NCBI GenBank assembly: GCA_013076295.1
Contig: RQOL01000624.1
Span: 124,001-188,000, forward strand
Direction of reading: 5' to 3'
Length of the DNA: 64,000 nucleotides
From: Sanderia malayensis
Lineage: Eukaryota > Cnidaria > Scyphozoa > Semaeostomeae > Pelagiidae
The notes beneath the pieces were generated by a model. That model ran no database searches. It had not been told where the DNA came from and saw only the letters and a list, made by a program, of their open reading frames with translations. Below are positions 10,291 to 21,659 of this stretch, one piece after another (the first letter of the stretch is position 1; the number at the start of each line of letters is the position of its first letter). A program made the translations under genes and the position numbers.

Positions 10291-13200
10291 TTAATCAGTG
10301 CTAAGTTCGTCATCAGCAGGGTTTTCTTCACTGCCCTCCAACAAGCAAAGCTTATCAACTGGACGTACTAACTCAGATTGAGATGTTTTGACCTTTGCCG
10401 ATCTCACAAGACCATCTCATCCAATATGCACATCAACCACTCTGCCCAATCTCCAAGCTCCTCTTGGCAGTGGTTTTTCCACAATGAGAACGATGTCATT
10501 TTCTCTCAGGTTTCTTTTTGGTGTTAGCCATTTCTGACGCTGTTGAAGTGTTGGAAGATATTCTTTTACCCATCTTTTCCAGAAGAGATCAGCCAAATAC
10601 TGGATCTGTTTCCATCGTTTCTTGGAGTAGCTGTCTTTATTTGAGAATATTCCGGGCGGGTAATATTCTCATTTGTTGATGTTAAAATCGTTCGATTTTA
10701 ACATCAACAAATGATTGGGAGTCAATGCATTTGGATCTCTTGCGTCATCTGACACTCTGGTTAAAGGTCTTCCGTTTAATATTGACTCTATTTCACACAA
10801 AAGTGTATGTAAGCCTTCGTCATCCAAGATTTGTTCCCTCAATACCATATTCATGGCACGCCTGATTGTACGGATTAAGCGCTCCCATACTCCTCCCATG
10901 TGTGAGGCTGATGGTGGATTGAAATGCCAGCTTACTTCTTGTTGAAGGAGAAAATCGTGAACTTTCTGCTGATTCCATTGACGAATCAAATGCTTCAGCT
11001 CATTTTCAGCACTTGTAAAATTGGTTCCATTATCTGATTTTATTTCACTTGGTTTACCACGGCGTGCTATGAATCTTCTCAATGCGTTGACGAAAGAATC
11101 AGTATCCAAACTGTGTGCCACCTCAATGTGAACTGCACGAGTGACGAGACAGGTAAATATTACACCATACCTTTTGACTCGGCTGCGGCCAAATTTCACA
11201 TGAAACGGTCCAAAGTAATCAACGCCAACATGTGTGAATGGTGGTTCACCTGGAACTATTCTACTTTGCGGTAAATCTGCCATCTTTTGTTGCATGGGCT
11301 GTTGGAGGTGTCTTTTGCATTTGAAGCATTGACTAGCAATTCGACGCCCTGAAGCTCTGGCATTAACGACCCAATACCTTTCTCTAACCAGTGACAATAC
11401 ATGTTCTTTCCCGAGATGACCAGACAGATCGTGATAGTATCTGATTATCAAGTCCACCACGTGGTTCCGTTTCGGCAGTATGACGGGGTATTTCATGTTG
11501 CTATCCTCCGTAGGCAAATGTTTCAGTCGACCACCGACACAGAGAAGGCCATTGATGATAACAGGGTCCAGGTTGAGGAGACTGCTTTGCTTCTTTAACT
11601 GCTTCTTTCCTGAGGTTAAGGCATCAATCTCTTCTTTGTAGGAGTTTCTTTGAATCCATAAAATAACCGCATGTTCTGCATTCTTCAGCTCTTCTATAGT
11701 CAACTTTTCTCTGGGAAGTGGCTTTGGATTGTCTGTTGATGACTTTGACTTCAGAATAAGCCAACTCTTGAACCTCAATATCCACGAGACAACTCTTTTT
11801 AGTCTGGTCCAGGACGAGAACTTTGAGAAAATCACTTCGTTCATATCACAAGACTTTTCGATTGCTGCAACACTGTGTGATTGTAGACTCTTCTTTATTT
11901 CCGCATCATCATCGTCAACTTCGAGATTTTCTGTGTGCTCAGTTGGCCATGCTTCCTTACTTTGCCATAAGAACGCTGGTCCCTTGATCCACCTTGAGTC
12001 ACCAACAAGATCATTTGCAGAAACACCTCTTGATGCGTCATCAGCTGGGTTCATTTTCGTCTGTACATAATTCCACTGAGATGCATCTGATCCATCTTTT
12101 ATCACAGCAATGCGGTTGGCAACGAAAGTCTGAAAACGTTTGCTCTCATTATTGATGTACTTGATAACGGCTGTACTATCTGTCCAAAATACAGATTTGT
12201 CCACACAAATTTCCAACTCCCTCTTTAACATCCGGTCTAGTTTGACTGCTACTGTAGCGGCAGAGAGCTCGAGCCTGGGTATTGTCATGGGCTTTAACGG
12301 TGCCAATCTAGATTTACCAATAGCAAAGGAGCAATTTATTTTCCCTTCACGGCTGATTGTCCTCACATATGATACTGCACCATATCCATTCTCTGAGGCA
12401 TCACAGAAATGATGTAGCTCCACTCTATTGACTTCACCAAAATTCTCTGGCTGAAAACATCTTGGAACTGCCAGCTTCACAAGGCTTGGCAACTCTTTGA
12501 TCCAGCTGTTCCAACGGTTGATAGCAGTTCGAGGTATATCATCGTCCCAACCAAGCTTTTCACGACATAACTCTTGCAGGATGATCTTGGCCGTCAGTAC
12601 GAACGGTGCTACTATGCCAAGCGGGTCATATATTGAAGATACAAAGCTGAGAATTCCTCTTTTTGTCACTTCTCTTGCCGGGATATTCACGTCGTACTGA
12701 AAACTGTCATTGGAAACATTCCACTGAACTCCCAACGCTCTGTTCACAGGTAAGAGATCCTTTTCCACGTCAATCTTCTTCAGTTCCTTTGAATGGTCTT
12801 CCTTGGGGATCGCATCAATTACGTCTCTTTTATTGCTGATCCATTTAGTCAGATTAAATCCACCGAGGGACAAAAGGCTTTTCAGGTCATTGTAGATACT
12901 AACTGCTTCCTTGCTGTTCTTTACCGACTTTAAAAGATCGTCAACATAGAAGTTTCTCTTCACGGTAGAAATCACGCTATTTTTAAAGTGAGCCTTGTGG
13001 TCTTCCGCTGTCTTCTGAAGAGCAAACGTGGCGCAGCTTGGGGACCAGATGCCACCAAAGAGGTGAACCAGCATCTGTCTTTCCTCTGTGTCCTTTGATA
13101 AGTCGCCATTGGGAAACCATAGGAACCGCAGTGCACTGACATCGTCCTCTTTTACCCGCACCTGGTGGAACATGGCTTCAACATCCGCGATTAAGGCAAC

Positions 13201-16045
13201 GTTTTCTTGGCGAAATCTCAGGAGAACACCAACTAATGAATTCGTAAGATCAGGGCCTTGCATTACATGCTCATTCAGCGATTTACCTTGAAACTTGGCA
13301 GCACAATCAAACACCACATGTGTTTTCTCTGGCTTTTCTGGGTTTATGATGCTATGATGAGGCAGGTACCATACTTTTCCGTTATTCTCGCGAAGCTTTT
13401 CTTCAGGAACTGTCCGTGAGTAACCCTTGACTTGCAAATCTTCTATAAACTGTGCATACTTCACTTGAAGGTCTTTATTCTTCAACAATTTTCTTTTCAA
13501 ATAGGTCAGCCGACTTTCTGCCAGACTGCGGTTGTTGGGAAGGCAAGGTTGTGGATTCTTCCAGGGAATTGCCAACACGTAATGTCCGTTTTTCAGCTTC
13601 GCTGATTCTTCAAAAACCTTGAGTGCTTTCTTATCATTTGCTGACATCAGCTTTCTATCGTCAGAAATGCAATCGTCAAATTCATGATTGAAATATTTCT
13701 TTAATTGCTCACTCAGGAAGTCAGTCGGTTGATTCGTGCTTATCATACCACAGTGTGCAGCTGCGACTTCTGTCTGTCCGAGGGGTCCGTTGAGCGTCCA
13801 ACCAAACTTGGTTCTAACTGCAAATGGTCCTCCGGGCTCTCCTCTTCGTATTTCTTCGGGCTGCAGAGCTTCGGGCACGTCAACACCAATCAAGAGATCA
13901 ACTGTACAATCTTCAAGTCTTGTTGGGAGCACGAGATCACTGAGATACGTCCATGAATTGACATCCGTTTGACTTGCAACTGCATCCTTTGAGATGTTCA
14001 ACTTCTTCACAACAAAGGCTTGTGGCACATCAATCGATACTGTCTTGTTGAGGTCCATTATCTTTAGGCTGGCAACTGCACTGTCGCAATTCTCCATAAC
14101 GTTACTGATAGTGGCTACTGAAATCTGACACTTTCTTGCTGCAATGCCAAGTTTCGCCAAAAGATCTTCCGAACAAAATGATGCAGTCGAGCCATTGTCC
14201 AAAAGAGCGTATGTAACGACTTCACCGGTATTCTCTGGACATCTGACCTTCACTGGAACGATCGACAAACTCTTGCGTCCACATCCGGCCCCGGTTTCAC
14301 TCAATGTTCCAACAAACTGCCTTTGATCATCACCTGGTCTTGTAGGAAGGCTGGATGACTGATTTACATTGGTCTTCGCAAGTTGCTGATTTCTCTTCAT
14401 CTCGAAAGTCACAATCGCTTCATGCAGTGATGACAGATGCTTTCTTTTCAGGTTACAACCTTGAATGGTACATGATTTCTTCTTCTTACACCCAGCAGAG
14501 AAATGGGATGAGGATAGACAATTATCGCATAGCTTTTTCAGCCGAACAAAGTTAAGTTTCTCGTCACCTGTTTTCTTCTTGAACAGTTCACAGTCTTCCA
14601 GTTTGTGATCTGCTTCGCAGAGATAGCATTTGGAGCGCATATTTCCATTCGGCTTTGAAACAGCACTGCTAGTTGCGTCTTTCGTCTGGACACTATATGT
14701 CATGTTCCGCTGGCTTGTATTTCGATTTCCTGCTGATTGCAACGATTTCTTATTCCTGGTTCCACCGTCTTTACTTCCTCCGTCCAATATCCCGCCAAAC
14801 ACAGGGTCATTCTTCTCTATGGCCACTTTTCTAACTAGTCTGCGCACATCTTCAATGTTTGGCTCTCTACAATCTTCTCGAATATCTTGCACCTTCGACT
14901 GCCATCTCCCTCTGATGTACCCTGGGCATCTTTCCAATATTCTCACCAGCTTGTCTTCGTTGTTTACTTGATTAAGTCTGCCAGTTGCTCTCAGAGTTAT
15001 TTCACAGTTTTGAAGATCGTCTGCTAGATCCATCAATGCTTCTCTATCATTCGGTCTGATTGGTGGGCCATCAGAAACCTTATTGATCCAAGAATTCGAC
15101 ACCTTGTACTTGTTACCGAATCTCTCTTCTAGGAGTCGTTTAGCTTCTTTGTATCCTTCTTCTTCGTTTAGGAGAATACAGCTCTCGATGACCTTCCTTG
15201 CTTTGCCAGTGCAATACTGTACCAGTAGCTGTAACCGCCTGTTGTTGTCATCTGTATCTTTCTCGACTTGATTCTCAAAGGACTTCATAAATATGTAATA
15301 TCGCAACGGATTACCATCGAATTGAATGAGCTCCGATTTAGGTAGCATACTTGCATCAGCTAATTTCTTCATTGTTGTCAAATACGCATTTCCATATTCA
15401 GATGAAACAGATGGACTACGCTGCCTTACTGCTCTGCTTGAGGGCTTCGTGATTTCACTGCTTTGCTGCTCTCCATGAGAATACATCTGCTTTGCGCTTT
15501 CATGAGATTTCATCATATTGCTACAAGGATCTTCCACTCTCACTGTTGCATGAGGTTGCTCTTGCAAGGAATCATCATCATAATCACTATAGAATCTCGC
15601 AGCCTGGCTTGTTCTGATTTCCTGCCTTTCTGAAGTTACCAAATGGTGGGGTAGGACATCAAATGGAACAGTATGCAATGATCTCAGAGGGTTATGTTGA
15701 GTCACTGACATCACTGGCTGATTCATGACATCACAAGAAACTGGCTGTAGAAGCCGGGCTGCTGATCTTGAGGGACTGGGGTGAGGAACTGACTTCATCC
15801 ACTGACTTGTGACATCACCGGAAACTGGCTGTGGAAACCGGACTGCTGATCTTGGGGGACTGGAGTGAGGAACTGACTTCATCCACTGACTCGTGACATC
15901 ACCGGAAACTGGCTGTAGAAACCGGACTGGGTGAGGTACTGACTTCATCGGTTGATCTTGATCCATGACGTCACTGAAATCTGTCCGTGGGAATGGGTCT
16001 TCTGATCTAGGGGGGCTGGACTGAGGAACTGACCTCCAGTTTTTG
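10291..16045 (-). pseudogene. BEL/Pao gag-pol polyprotein (protease, RT, RNase H, integrase)
   Basis: The frame is open from about 16045 to 10669 (1765 residues from its first Met) and continues in the same frame to a TAA at 10293-10291 after TGA codons at about 10671 and 10419. Order seen: repeated proline-rich segment (residues 1-95), DUF1759-like gag region (about 190-350), zinc knuckles (CYLCEADHKLEDC, then CDNCLSSSHFSAGC), aspartic protease (LLDNGSTASF), reverse transcriptase with the YVDD active site, RNase H (FCDASENGYGAV), integrase zinc finger (H-H-C-C around LSGHLGKEHV and CFKCKR) and integrase core (DYFGPF, SDNGTNF, ESILNG). The post-10669 part is the usual DUF5641 tail. No envelope gene was seen. 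The two TGA codons make this copy defective as read. Confidence 0.93.
10670..10713. repeat. Perfect 21-bp inverted repeat inside BEL pol
   Basis: CATTTGTTGATGTTAAAATCG at 10670-10690 is followed by a 2-bp loop and its exact reverse complement at 10693-10713. It lies where the integrase C-terminus meets the DUF5641 tail, next to a TGA codon. It looks like a short templated inverted duplication, although part of it is coding in the normal frame. Confidence 0.95.
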
Positions 16046-16697
16046 CAGATCTTCCCAAGGAACTGAGACTTTTCTCTGGGTTGAAAATTGAAGAGGTAAT
16101 TTTGCCATCTGATTTTAACACTTCCTCGAAAACTTCTTTTTCAGCATCCAATTTCGTCAGTTCTTCTTGCAAATGGAACTCTTCTCTTAATTGACTGAGT
16201 TTCATCTCTTGATACGCGAGACTCTGTCTTCTTGCCAACATTCTCTCTTCTGCTACCAAAGTTGCCTTCCTCGTTGCGTTCTGCAACATCTTCTTTTCTA
16301 TGGCTGATTTCACACTTGATGAACTCGATGATTTTGAATATTTGGATATATCTGACTCTCTCGACAGGGATACTTGACTTGCTGAGTCGTTTGGCTGAAT
16401 CAGGGGCACTTCTGAATTAGCAACATCACGCACTTGCTGCATTGCACTGAAAAACCTTTCCTGTCCATCTCGGTAGTAAACACAGCATTCTTCGATATCT
16501 TCTACTTCAGTTAGCATAGCTTTGAAGGACTCACAGGCTTTCTGAAAGGTGGCAAACGCTGTCTCGAGTTTCTCTTCGTATCTACGAAATCACTCTTCAT
16601 CTTCTGAATCGCGACAGGCCAAAGCTGCTGATATTTCTTTCACGGTGTTTGTCAACGTTCGCTTCGCATTTGCTCTTTCACGTTTCAATCGAATCAT
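15945..16697 (-). pseudogene. BEL gag N-terminal part, interrupted by one TGA
   Basis: The first ATG after the 5' LTR is at 16697 and opens a basic start (MIRLKRERANAKRTL). An in-frame TGA lies at 16592-16590. The frame then continues to 15945 with a coiled-coil rich in Glu and Leu (around MKLSQLREEFHLQEELTKL). The context GAAGAG-TGA-TTTCGT would fit a decayed CGA codon. The frame overlaps the pol frame at 16045-15945, with a run of five A at 16044-16040 on the minus strand where a -1 slip would join them. Confidence 0.75.
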
Positions 16698-16724
16698 CAC
16701 ACCACCAAAGGAATAGTCTCAAAC

Positions 16725-17205
16725 TGTAATTTACGAATCTCAAAGCATCGGTTTTGGTAAAACCGCCCAAAGCACCGCGAACCAAACCCAGAAAACACAG
16801 CATATAAACCAAAGGTTTTAGTTTCACGAATGTGGTTTGCTAGAAAATAAATTACATAACTTAGCGACAAATAACTACAGAATGCAATTTAAGAAACCTT
16901 TTGACGTAGATAACAACAATGTAAATAAATTAATACAAGGAAATCAATAAACATACAGACTGTTTATCCTGGCGACCAAAACTTCGTAACAAACAGCAGC
17001 AGTGCCACGCCTTCCAAGCTTTCTCCCCTTGCCTCAACAATTAGCTGCTATTTATGTTGAGGCAACAGTCCCATTGGGAGAACTAAAAGGTGTTTAACAA
17101 TGCTTAAATAATAAACATGCGTAAATAATAAACAAACAAAGCGTTTATAATTTAGTTCAATAAACCAATTGTTAACCAAATTCAACTTAAACTTTGCACA
17201 ATACA
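16725..17205 (-). repeat. BEL 5' LTR
   Basis: 481 bp, about 99% identical by eye to 9762-10243. It is followed on the right by the TATAG duplication and the minisatellite. Transcription would start inside it and run leftward into gag. Confidence 0.92.
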
Positions 17206-17880
17206 TATAGTAGGGTATTTATAGTAGGGTATTTATAGTAGGGTATGCATAGTAGGGTATGTATAGTCGGGTATGTATGGTAGGGTATGTATAGTAGGGT
17301 ATGTATAGTAGGGTATGTATAGTAGGGTATGTATTGTAGGGTATGTATTGTAGGGTATGTATTTTAGGGTATGTATTGTAGGGTATGTATTGTAGGGTAT
17401 GTATTGTGGGGTATGTATTGTAGGGTATGTGTTGTATTGTATGTATTGTAGGGTATGTATTGTAGGGTATGTATTGTAGGGTATGTATTGTAGGGTATGT
17501 ATTGTGGGGTATGTAGTGTAGGGTATCTGTTGTATTGTATGTATTGTAGGGTATGTATTGTAGGATATGTATTGTAGGGTATGTATTGTAGGGTACGTAT
17601 TGTAGGGTATGTATTGTAGGGTGTGTATTGTAGGGTATTTATTGTAGGGTATGTATTGTAGGGTGTGTATTGTGGGGTATGTATTGTAGGGTATTTATTG
17701 TAGGGTATGTATTGTAGGGTATGTATTGTAGGGTATGTATTGTAGGGTGTGTATTGTGGGGTATGTATTGTAGGGTTGTAGGGTATGTATTGTAGGGTAG
17801 GTATTGTAGGGTATGTATGTAGGGTATGTATTGTAGGGTATGTATGTATGTATGTATGTATGTAAGTATGTATGTATGGG
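17206..17880. repeat. 14-bp minisatellite (GTAGGGTATGTATT)n
   Basis: About 48 imperfect copies of a 14-bp unit, ending in a short GTAT tract. The same satellite resumes left of the BEL element at 9735-9761, so it was one array before the insertion. Equivalent arrays are found in each Helitron copy at 43.5-52 kb. The unit lacks stops in some frames, which gives long low-complexity ORFs that are not genes. Confidence 0.95.
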
Positions 17881-18199
17881 CATGAGCGGTAGCGAATGCA
17901 GCGCGCAAAGCGCGCCAACATGATTAAGCTTTTTTTACTTGACCGGCGAACGAGCGAAGCGAGTGATGACCCCTAGTTAAAATATAAGCTGTTTTTCAAT
18001 GCAGTGTATGTTATCCAATGTGGAAACCCTATATTAGCACTGGTAAATTAAACGTTGTCTAAAAATTTATGAACATAATTTTGAATAAAAAAACAAATTA
18101 ATCATTAGTCATGTCATGCTTAGTTTGACCTCTAGTTTCATCTGCATGGCATCCAGCTTTGCCACTGACTACAACCATACATGTTCTTGTATGTTTCAG

Positions 18200-18480
18200 C
18201 AATAACAGTAATAATGCAGATGAAGAATTGGACATTGCAGATGATGACACTGATGATTCTCCACCCGCAAAAAAGAAGAAGCCAAATAAGAAATCAGGCA
18301 GAAAAACAACTTGGCCTGAGACTTTGCTTAATGATTTCATTGACATCATTGTATCATATGAATATTTAAAGAAAAGATTAATTTTGCAGAATGTTAAAAA
18401 TCAAAAGAATGCTGAAATCTATAAGAAAGTCCTGAAAGAACTAAAGAAGCGTCTAAGAGCTAGAAATGAAGAGTGTAACT
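18200..18480 (+). pseudogene. Harbinger Myb/SANT-like protein, exon 2, cut by a hAT insertion
   Basis: The exon follows an acceptor (TGTATGTTTCAG) and joins exon 1 in phase. It encodes an acidic run (EELDIADDDTDDS), a basic nuclear-localisation-like stretch (AKKKKPNKKSGRK) and a helical block starting TTWPETLLNDFIDIIVSYEY, which fits a Myb/SANT-like or MADF-like DNA-binding domain. The reading stops abruptly at 18480 where a hAT terminal repeat (CAGGGGCCGCGCGGAC) begins, so the exon is broken by insertion. The remaining C-terminal coding sequence is at 21197-21380. Confidence 0.7.
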
Positions 18481-20640
18481 CAGGGGCCGCGCGGACAAAA
18501 AATAAATAGGTATTCAAGGGGGGTCCGGGGGTCTCCCCGAAAAAATTCTTGTGACCACGCCCTTTAGATTGGTTTAAAACGCAACCACGCCCTTTACAAA
18601 ACTGTTAAAGTGTCCATGTTTCTTCAGCAAGTAAAAGGTCTACTTCTTTGAAAATCTTTCTAATCTACGCGGATTGTATACTACATTGGTCACTACATTG
18701 TCTTTGAAAAATGATTGTTCTGCCAGCCATCTTAACAGCCTATTTTCTACTTGTAAAAGAACAACATTTTCTTTTCGCAATTGAACCATTCTAGACCTTG
18801 CAGGTGACACAACACGTTTCATTCTGCTAAAGACTCGCTCGCAGTGAACGCTTGTTAATGGTGTCACAACTGCAAGTTCTAGAAGTGTCAGCGCTTGTGG
18901 AAGGGCATCCTCAAGACCAGCTTTCTTTATTACGGAAAGAAGATCTTGCACATTTGCTTTTCCTTGTTTCACTGCCTCAGGTTCAATATTGGCATTTTCG
19001 TCAGGCTCGAATAAATCATTCTCTTCAAAATCCTGGCTCTCCTGATTGCTTTCTCTTTGTTGAACAGCTCGCAGTAACCTTGCACGTTTTTCATTCTTTT
19101 GGGCAACTACAGCATCTCTCTCTTGAACAAGTTTTTGTAAAGTAGCGCAATTTCATTATTGTTATAAAGTACGTTTAGGTTGTACTCAGTTGCTGTGACA
19201 TCTGAAACAGCAAAAGGATACAGCTGGAGCAATTTCTCAATTAAGGATCTTTGCTCCTGACTGCTCGCTTTCTTTCCTTCGTCAAATTTGGCAGGGTGAA
19301 TGAGATCCATCCACCGGAATTTTGCGAGATTTGAAAATCGCCATGACAGCTGATCACCAAACATATTTGTTATCTGACTCCCAAGGTTAATCAATGACTT
19401 TCCTGCGTGCCATCGCTTTGCTGCTCCATATTTCTCCACCCACCTCTTTCGCGTATTACTGGAAATGCTGGATCGGCAAGTAACGTATCACCCCAAATCT
19501 GATTAAAATTAAAATTCGCCAAAACTGCTTTCAAATCCCCCAGCATTGAAGCAACCATTACAGCATCTAACGTTGATTTCTGCATCGTGCTTATAATTGG
19601 TGTACAATGTTCGAATATCTTTCTGCACAATTTCAGCAAGAAAAGGAATTCTACTTTCTGGATGTTCATTCCAAGACTGCGAGCCAAGTTTTGAGTCTCT
19701 GATTTCTCGCTGGAGTTGTTTGCAATTTCATATAAAACTGTGCCAATAGTTTCATAATGCGTATCAATTACACTTATGGCCGTATCCCGGGAAAGCCAGT
19801 GAGTGTCGCCTGGTTTTGGTAAATTGTAGCCAAGGTGCCTCGTGCGTTTTGGGCTACTCATGAAAAAGGTAATTAGCTTGTGCGCAGTTCCAAAAAATGT
19901 TGCAACTCATGGGATGTTGTTCGCAGAGCGGGATGCACACAATGACATTCTGATTGGTCATCAGAGGCGTCAATCAGTCCCAGTAGATGTTCTTGCACTT
20001 CACCATTACAAACAATTCATACAGAAACTGCAGATTGCTCAACATTGCTACAGTCACTTGTGTCGTCCATCATAACCCCAACAAATTGTGAGCTGTCAAC
20101 TCTTTTTTGGATTTCCTCACGAACCTCTTCAGCGATACAATCTATTAATTCATTCTGGGGCTTGTGCGATGTATATGTTATCCGTTCTTTGTCAAGGAAA
20201 TCTCGCAAATCATGACTGTAACTGCCAAGTAGGTCCAAAAGCTGCAGAAAGTTGCCCCTGTTAGATGACAACGTTGACTCGTCATGCCCTCTGAAGGCAA
20301 GTCCTTGTGCCGACAAAAAAACTGCAGCATCGATATGATGGTTTAGCATTTTTGCGTACCGCGAAGCGTTGTGGTTATGTTTTGCAACTTCTTTTCATCT
20401 GGCTTCGTCAAGGGGGCAAGCAACATCAGTGTTTCCCAAAAGCTGATATGCAGTGTGGTTTGTTATGTGTTTCTTTGAAGATTGATGTCTGCAAGCAAGG
20501 TTCCAAAGATTTGAACCTGCAGATGTGTAACCACTTTTCTGCACAAAGGAAACTTTCACCTGTAAATTGAATTGGAACAAGTTAGTACGTAGTTTTTTGT
20601 GGACGCTCATATTTCTCCATGTACGGAGGTTTTTCATGTA
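18481..20640 (-). mobile_element. hAT element copy, left end clear, right end unresolved
   Basis: A terminal CAGGGGCCGCGCGGAC begins at 18481, inside Harbinger Myb exon 2. Minus-strand hAT transposase blocks run from 18640 to 20637. The subterminal sequence (CCACGCCCTTTA) is shared with the hAT at 3632. No matching right terminal repeat or 8-bp duplication of GTGTAACT was found, so the right boundary is approximate and may be deleted. Confidence 0.65.
18640..20637 (-). pseudogene. hAT transposase (ZMYM1/DUF4371 type), several breaks
   Basis: Frames 20637-20395, 20349-20017, 19861-19391, 19439-19107 and 18972-18640 together cover most of the protein. They show an N-terminal TTF-like segment (CRHQSSKKHITNH), the DUF4371 start (GVMMDDTSDCSNVEQS), the core block (KPGDTHWLSRDTAISVID) and the dimerisation motif (LTSVHCERVFSRMKRV). 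Near 19950 the sequence jumps from LIDASDDQS to the later CVHPALRTT block, an internal deletion of about 70 residues compared with the copy at 4212-6006. It is therefore a non-functional relative. Confidence 0.8.
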
Positions 20641-21196
20641 TTTTCATCATTTTAAACTTAGCAGGAAACTTTAATGAGCATTTACACGCTTTTTTATAAC
20701 AAACTTGGTTCGGCGCCTAGTCTAAACGTTTCTTAATCAGGAACATTTTGGCGTTTTAGTACTAAAAGTTTCCCAATGGGTTTCTTATTTTCGGGACTAA
20801 AATTGCCTATTGTTTTGACGTGTCGCGACAAAGTCCATGCAGATCAAAATCAAAAGTTACTAGGCTGTCTTTTTGGGGTGATTTCTTAAATTTGCAGAGT
20901 TCCTTAAATTTTTTACCATCCCAGTACTATAGCCGTTTCTTATAAACCGGCAGAAAGACGTGTATCTCAAAGGGGAAATTATCATAAGGTGCTTTCAATG
21001 ACTAGGGGCCACAGGCCCAATATTAGTAGGCAAAAAATAAGGCTAGAGTCCGACCCAAAGAAAACGTTAATAGCGGCTTTGAGCCGTCTCGTAAAGCCGC
21101 AAGGTATTGAGAATTCATTCCGAATATCACGACCTCTATTATGGTTCACAGCTTCTGGTTTATGGCTTCTTACTTTAACTTGGATGTTAACCACAG

Positions 21197-21380
21197 TAAT
21201 AAAAATGACTCAAATGACGATATTTCGTCAGTATGTAGAAGTTCAATTGACTCACAAGAAGATTTTTTTGTTCCTATGAAAAAAGATGCCAAGAAAAAAT
21301 CTTCTAAGGAGAAGCAGTCACAGGAGTTGCTGGAAATCATGAAACAATTGGTTCAGAAAGATCCCATGACTGATTTTTAA
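21197..21380 (+). pseudogene. Harbinger Myb-like protein, last exon
   Basis: After an acceptor (GTTAACCACAG) the frame reads a Ser/Asp-rich stretch, then a Lys-rich helix (KKDAKKKSSKEKQSQELLE) and ends in TAA at 21378-21380. This matches the usual C-terminal coiled region of Harbinger accessory proteins. It is on the same strand as exons 1 and 2 and faces the transposase. Confidence 0.5.
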
Positions 21381-21659
21381 AATATGCAAGAGAGCAAGAA
21401 GAACGAGACAGGCAGCATGAGCTTGCCCTGGTAAAGTTGTTGTCAGGTCAACAATCAATACCATCTCAACCACAACAATCAGTTATCATCAAGGATATGT
21501 TAATCAGCCCAACCACTAACAATCTAGCCCTAATGACTTGACTTATGGCTTGGCTGATCAAGGGTCTTCTTCTCTTGGAAGCTTCATGCCTGAGCTGAAT
21601 GACTTTAGCACCATGTCCACAGACAATATAACGAAACTGTAAAATTTGTAAATATAAAG

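Larger units (their letters stand above)
9762..17205 (-). mobile_element. BEL/Pao LTR retrotransposon, near-complete, TSD TATAG
   Basis: Two direct LTRs (9762-10243 and 16725-17205, each starting TGTAAT and ending ACA) flank a minus-strand gag-pol. The 5-bp duplication TATAG is present at 9757-9761 and 17206-17210. The LTRs differ at about four positions plus one 1-bp indel over 482 bp, so insertion is recent. The host sequence on both sides is the GTAGGGTATGTATT minisatellite of a Helitron. Coding sequence is long but carries in-frame TGA codons and one gag/pol frame change, so this copy is probably not autonomous. Confidence 0.93.
8322..17976 (+). mobile_element. Non-autonomous Helitron (about 2.2 kb without its BEL insert)
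   Basis: The left end begins TCTAATATATATATTCTTC, a Helitron 5' end starting with TC. The right end has the hairpin-forming GCGAACGAGCGAAGCGAG and finishes with CTAG at 17973-17976, followed by T as Helitron target preference requires. No coding capacity was seen. The body includes a block (8580-8800) shared with 24990-25190 and, inverted, with 39780-39970. A 14-bp minisatellite fills the right half. The insertion lies in the first intron of the Harbinger Myb gene and leaves both splice sites untouched. A BEL element interrupts the minisatellite. Confidence 0.8.

Noticed and set aside
10291..16697. Alternative genetic code with TGA as sense
   Set aside because: The LINE ORFs and other frames end normally, and the TGA positions fit decay of CGA codons in a mobile element.
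17206..17880. Telomere-like repeat (TAGGGT)
   Set aside because: The period is 14 bp and units lie inside Helitrons in the middle of the window. TTAGGG itself is not tandemly repeated.
20989..21279. 96-codon plus-strand ORF overlapping the last Myb exon
   Set aside because: It is out of frame with the Ser/Lys-rich exon that fits the accessory protein, and it shows no domain.
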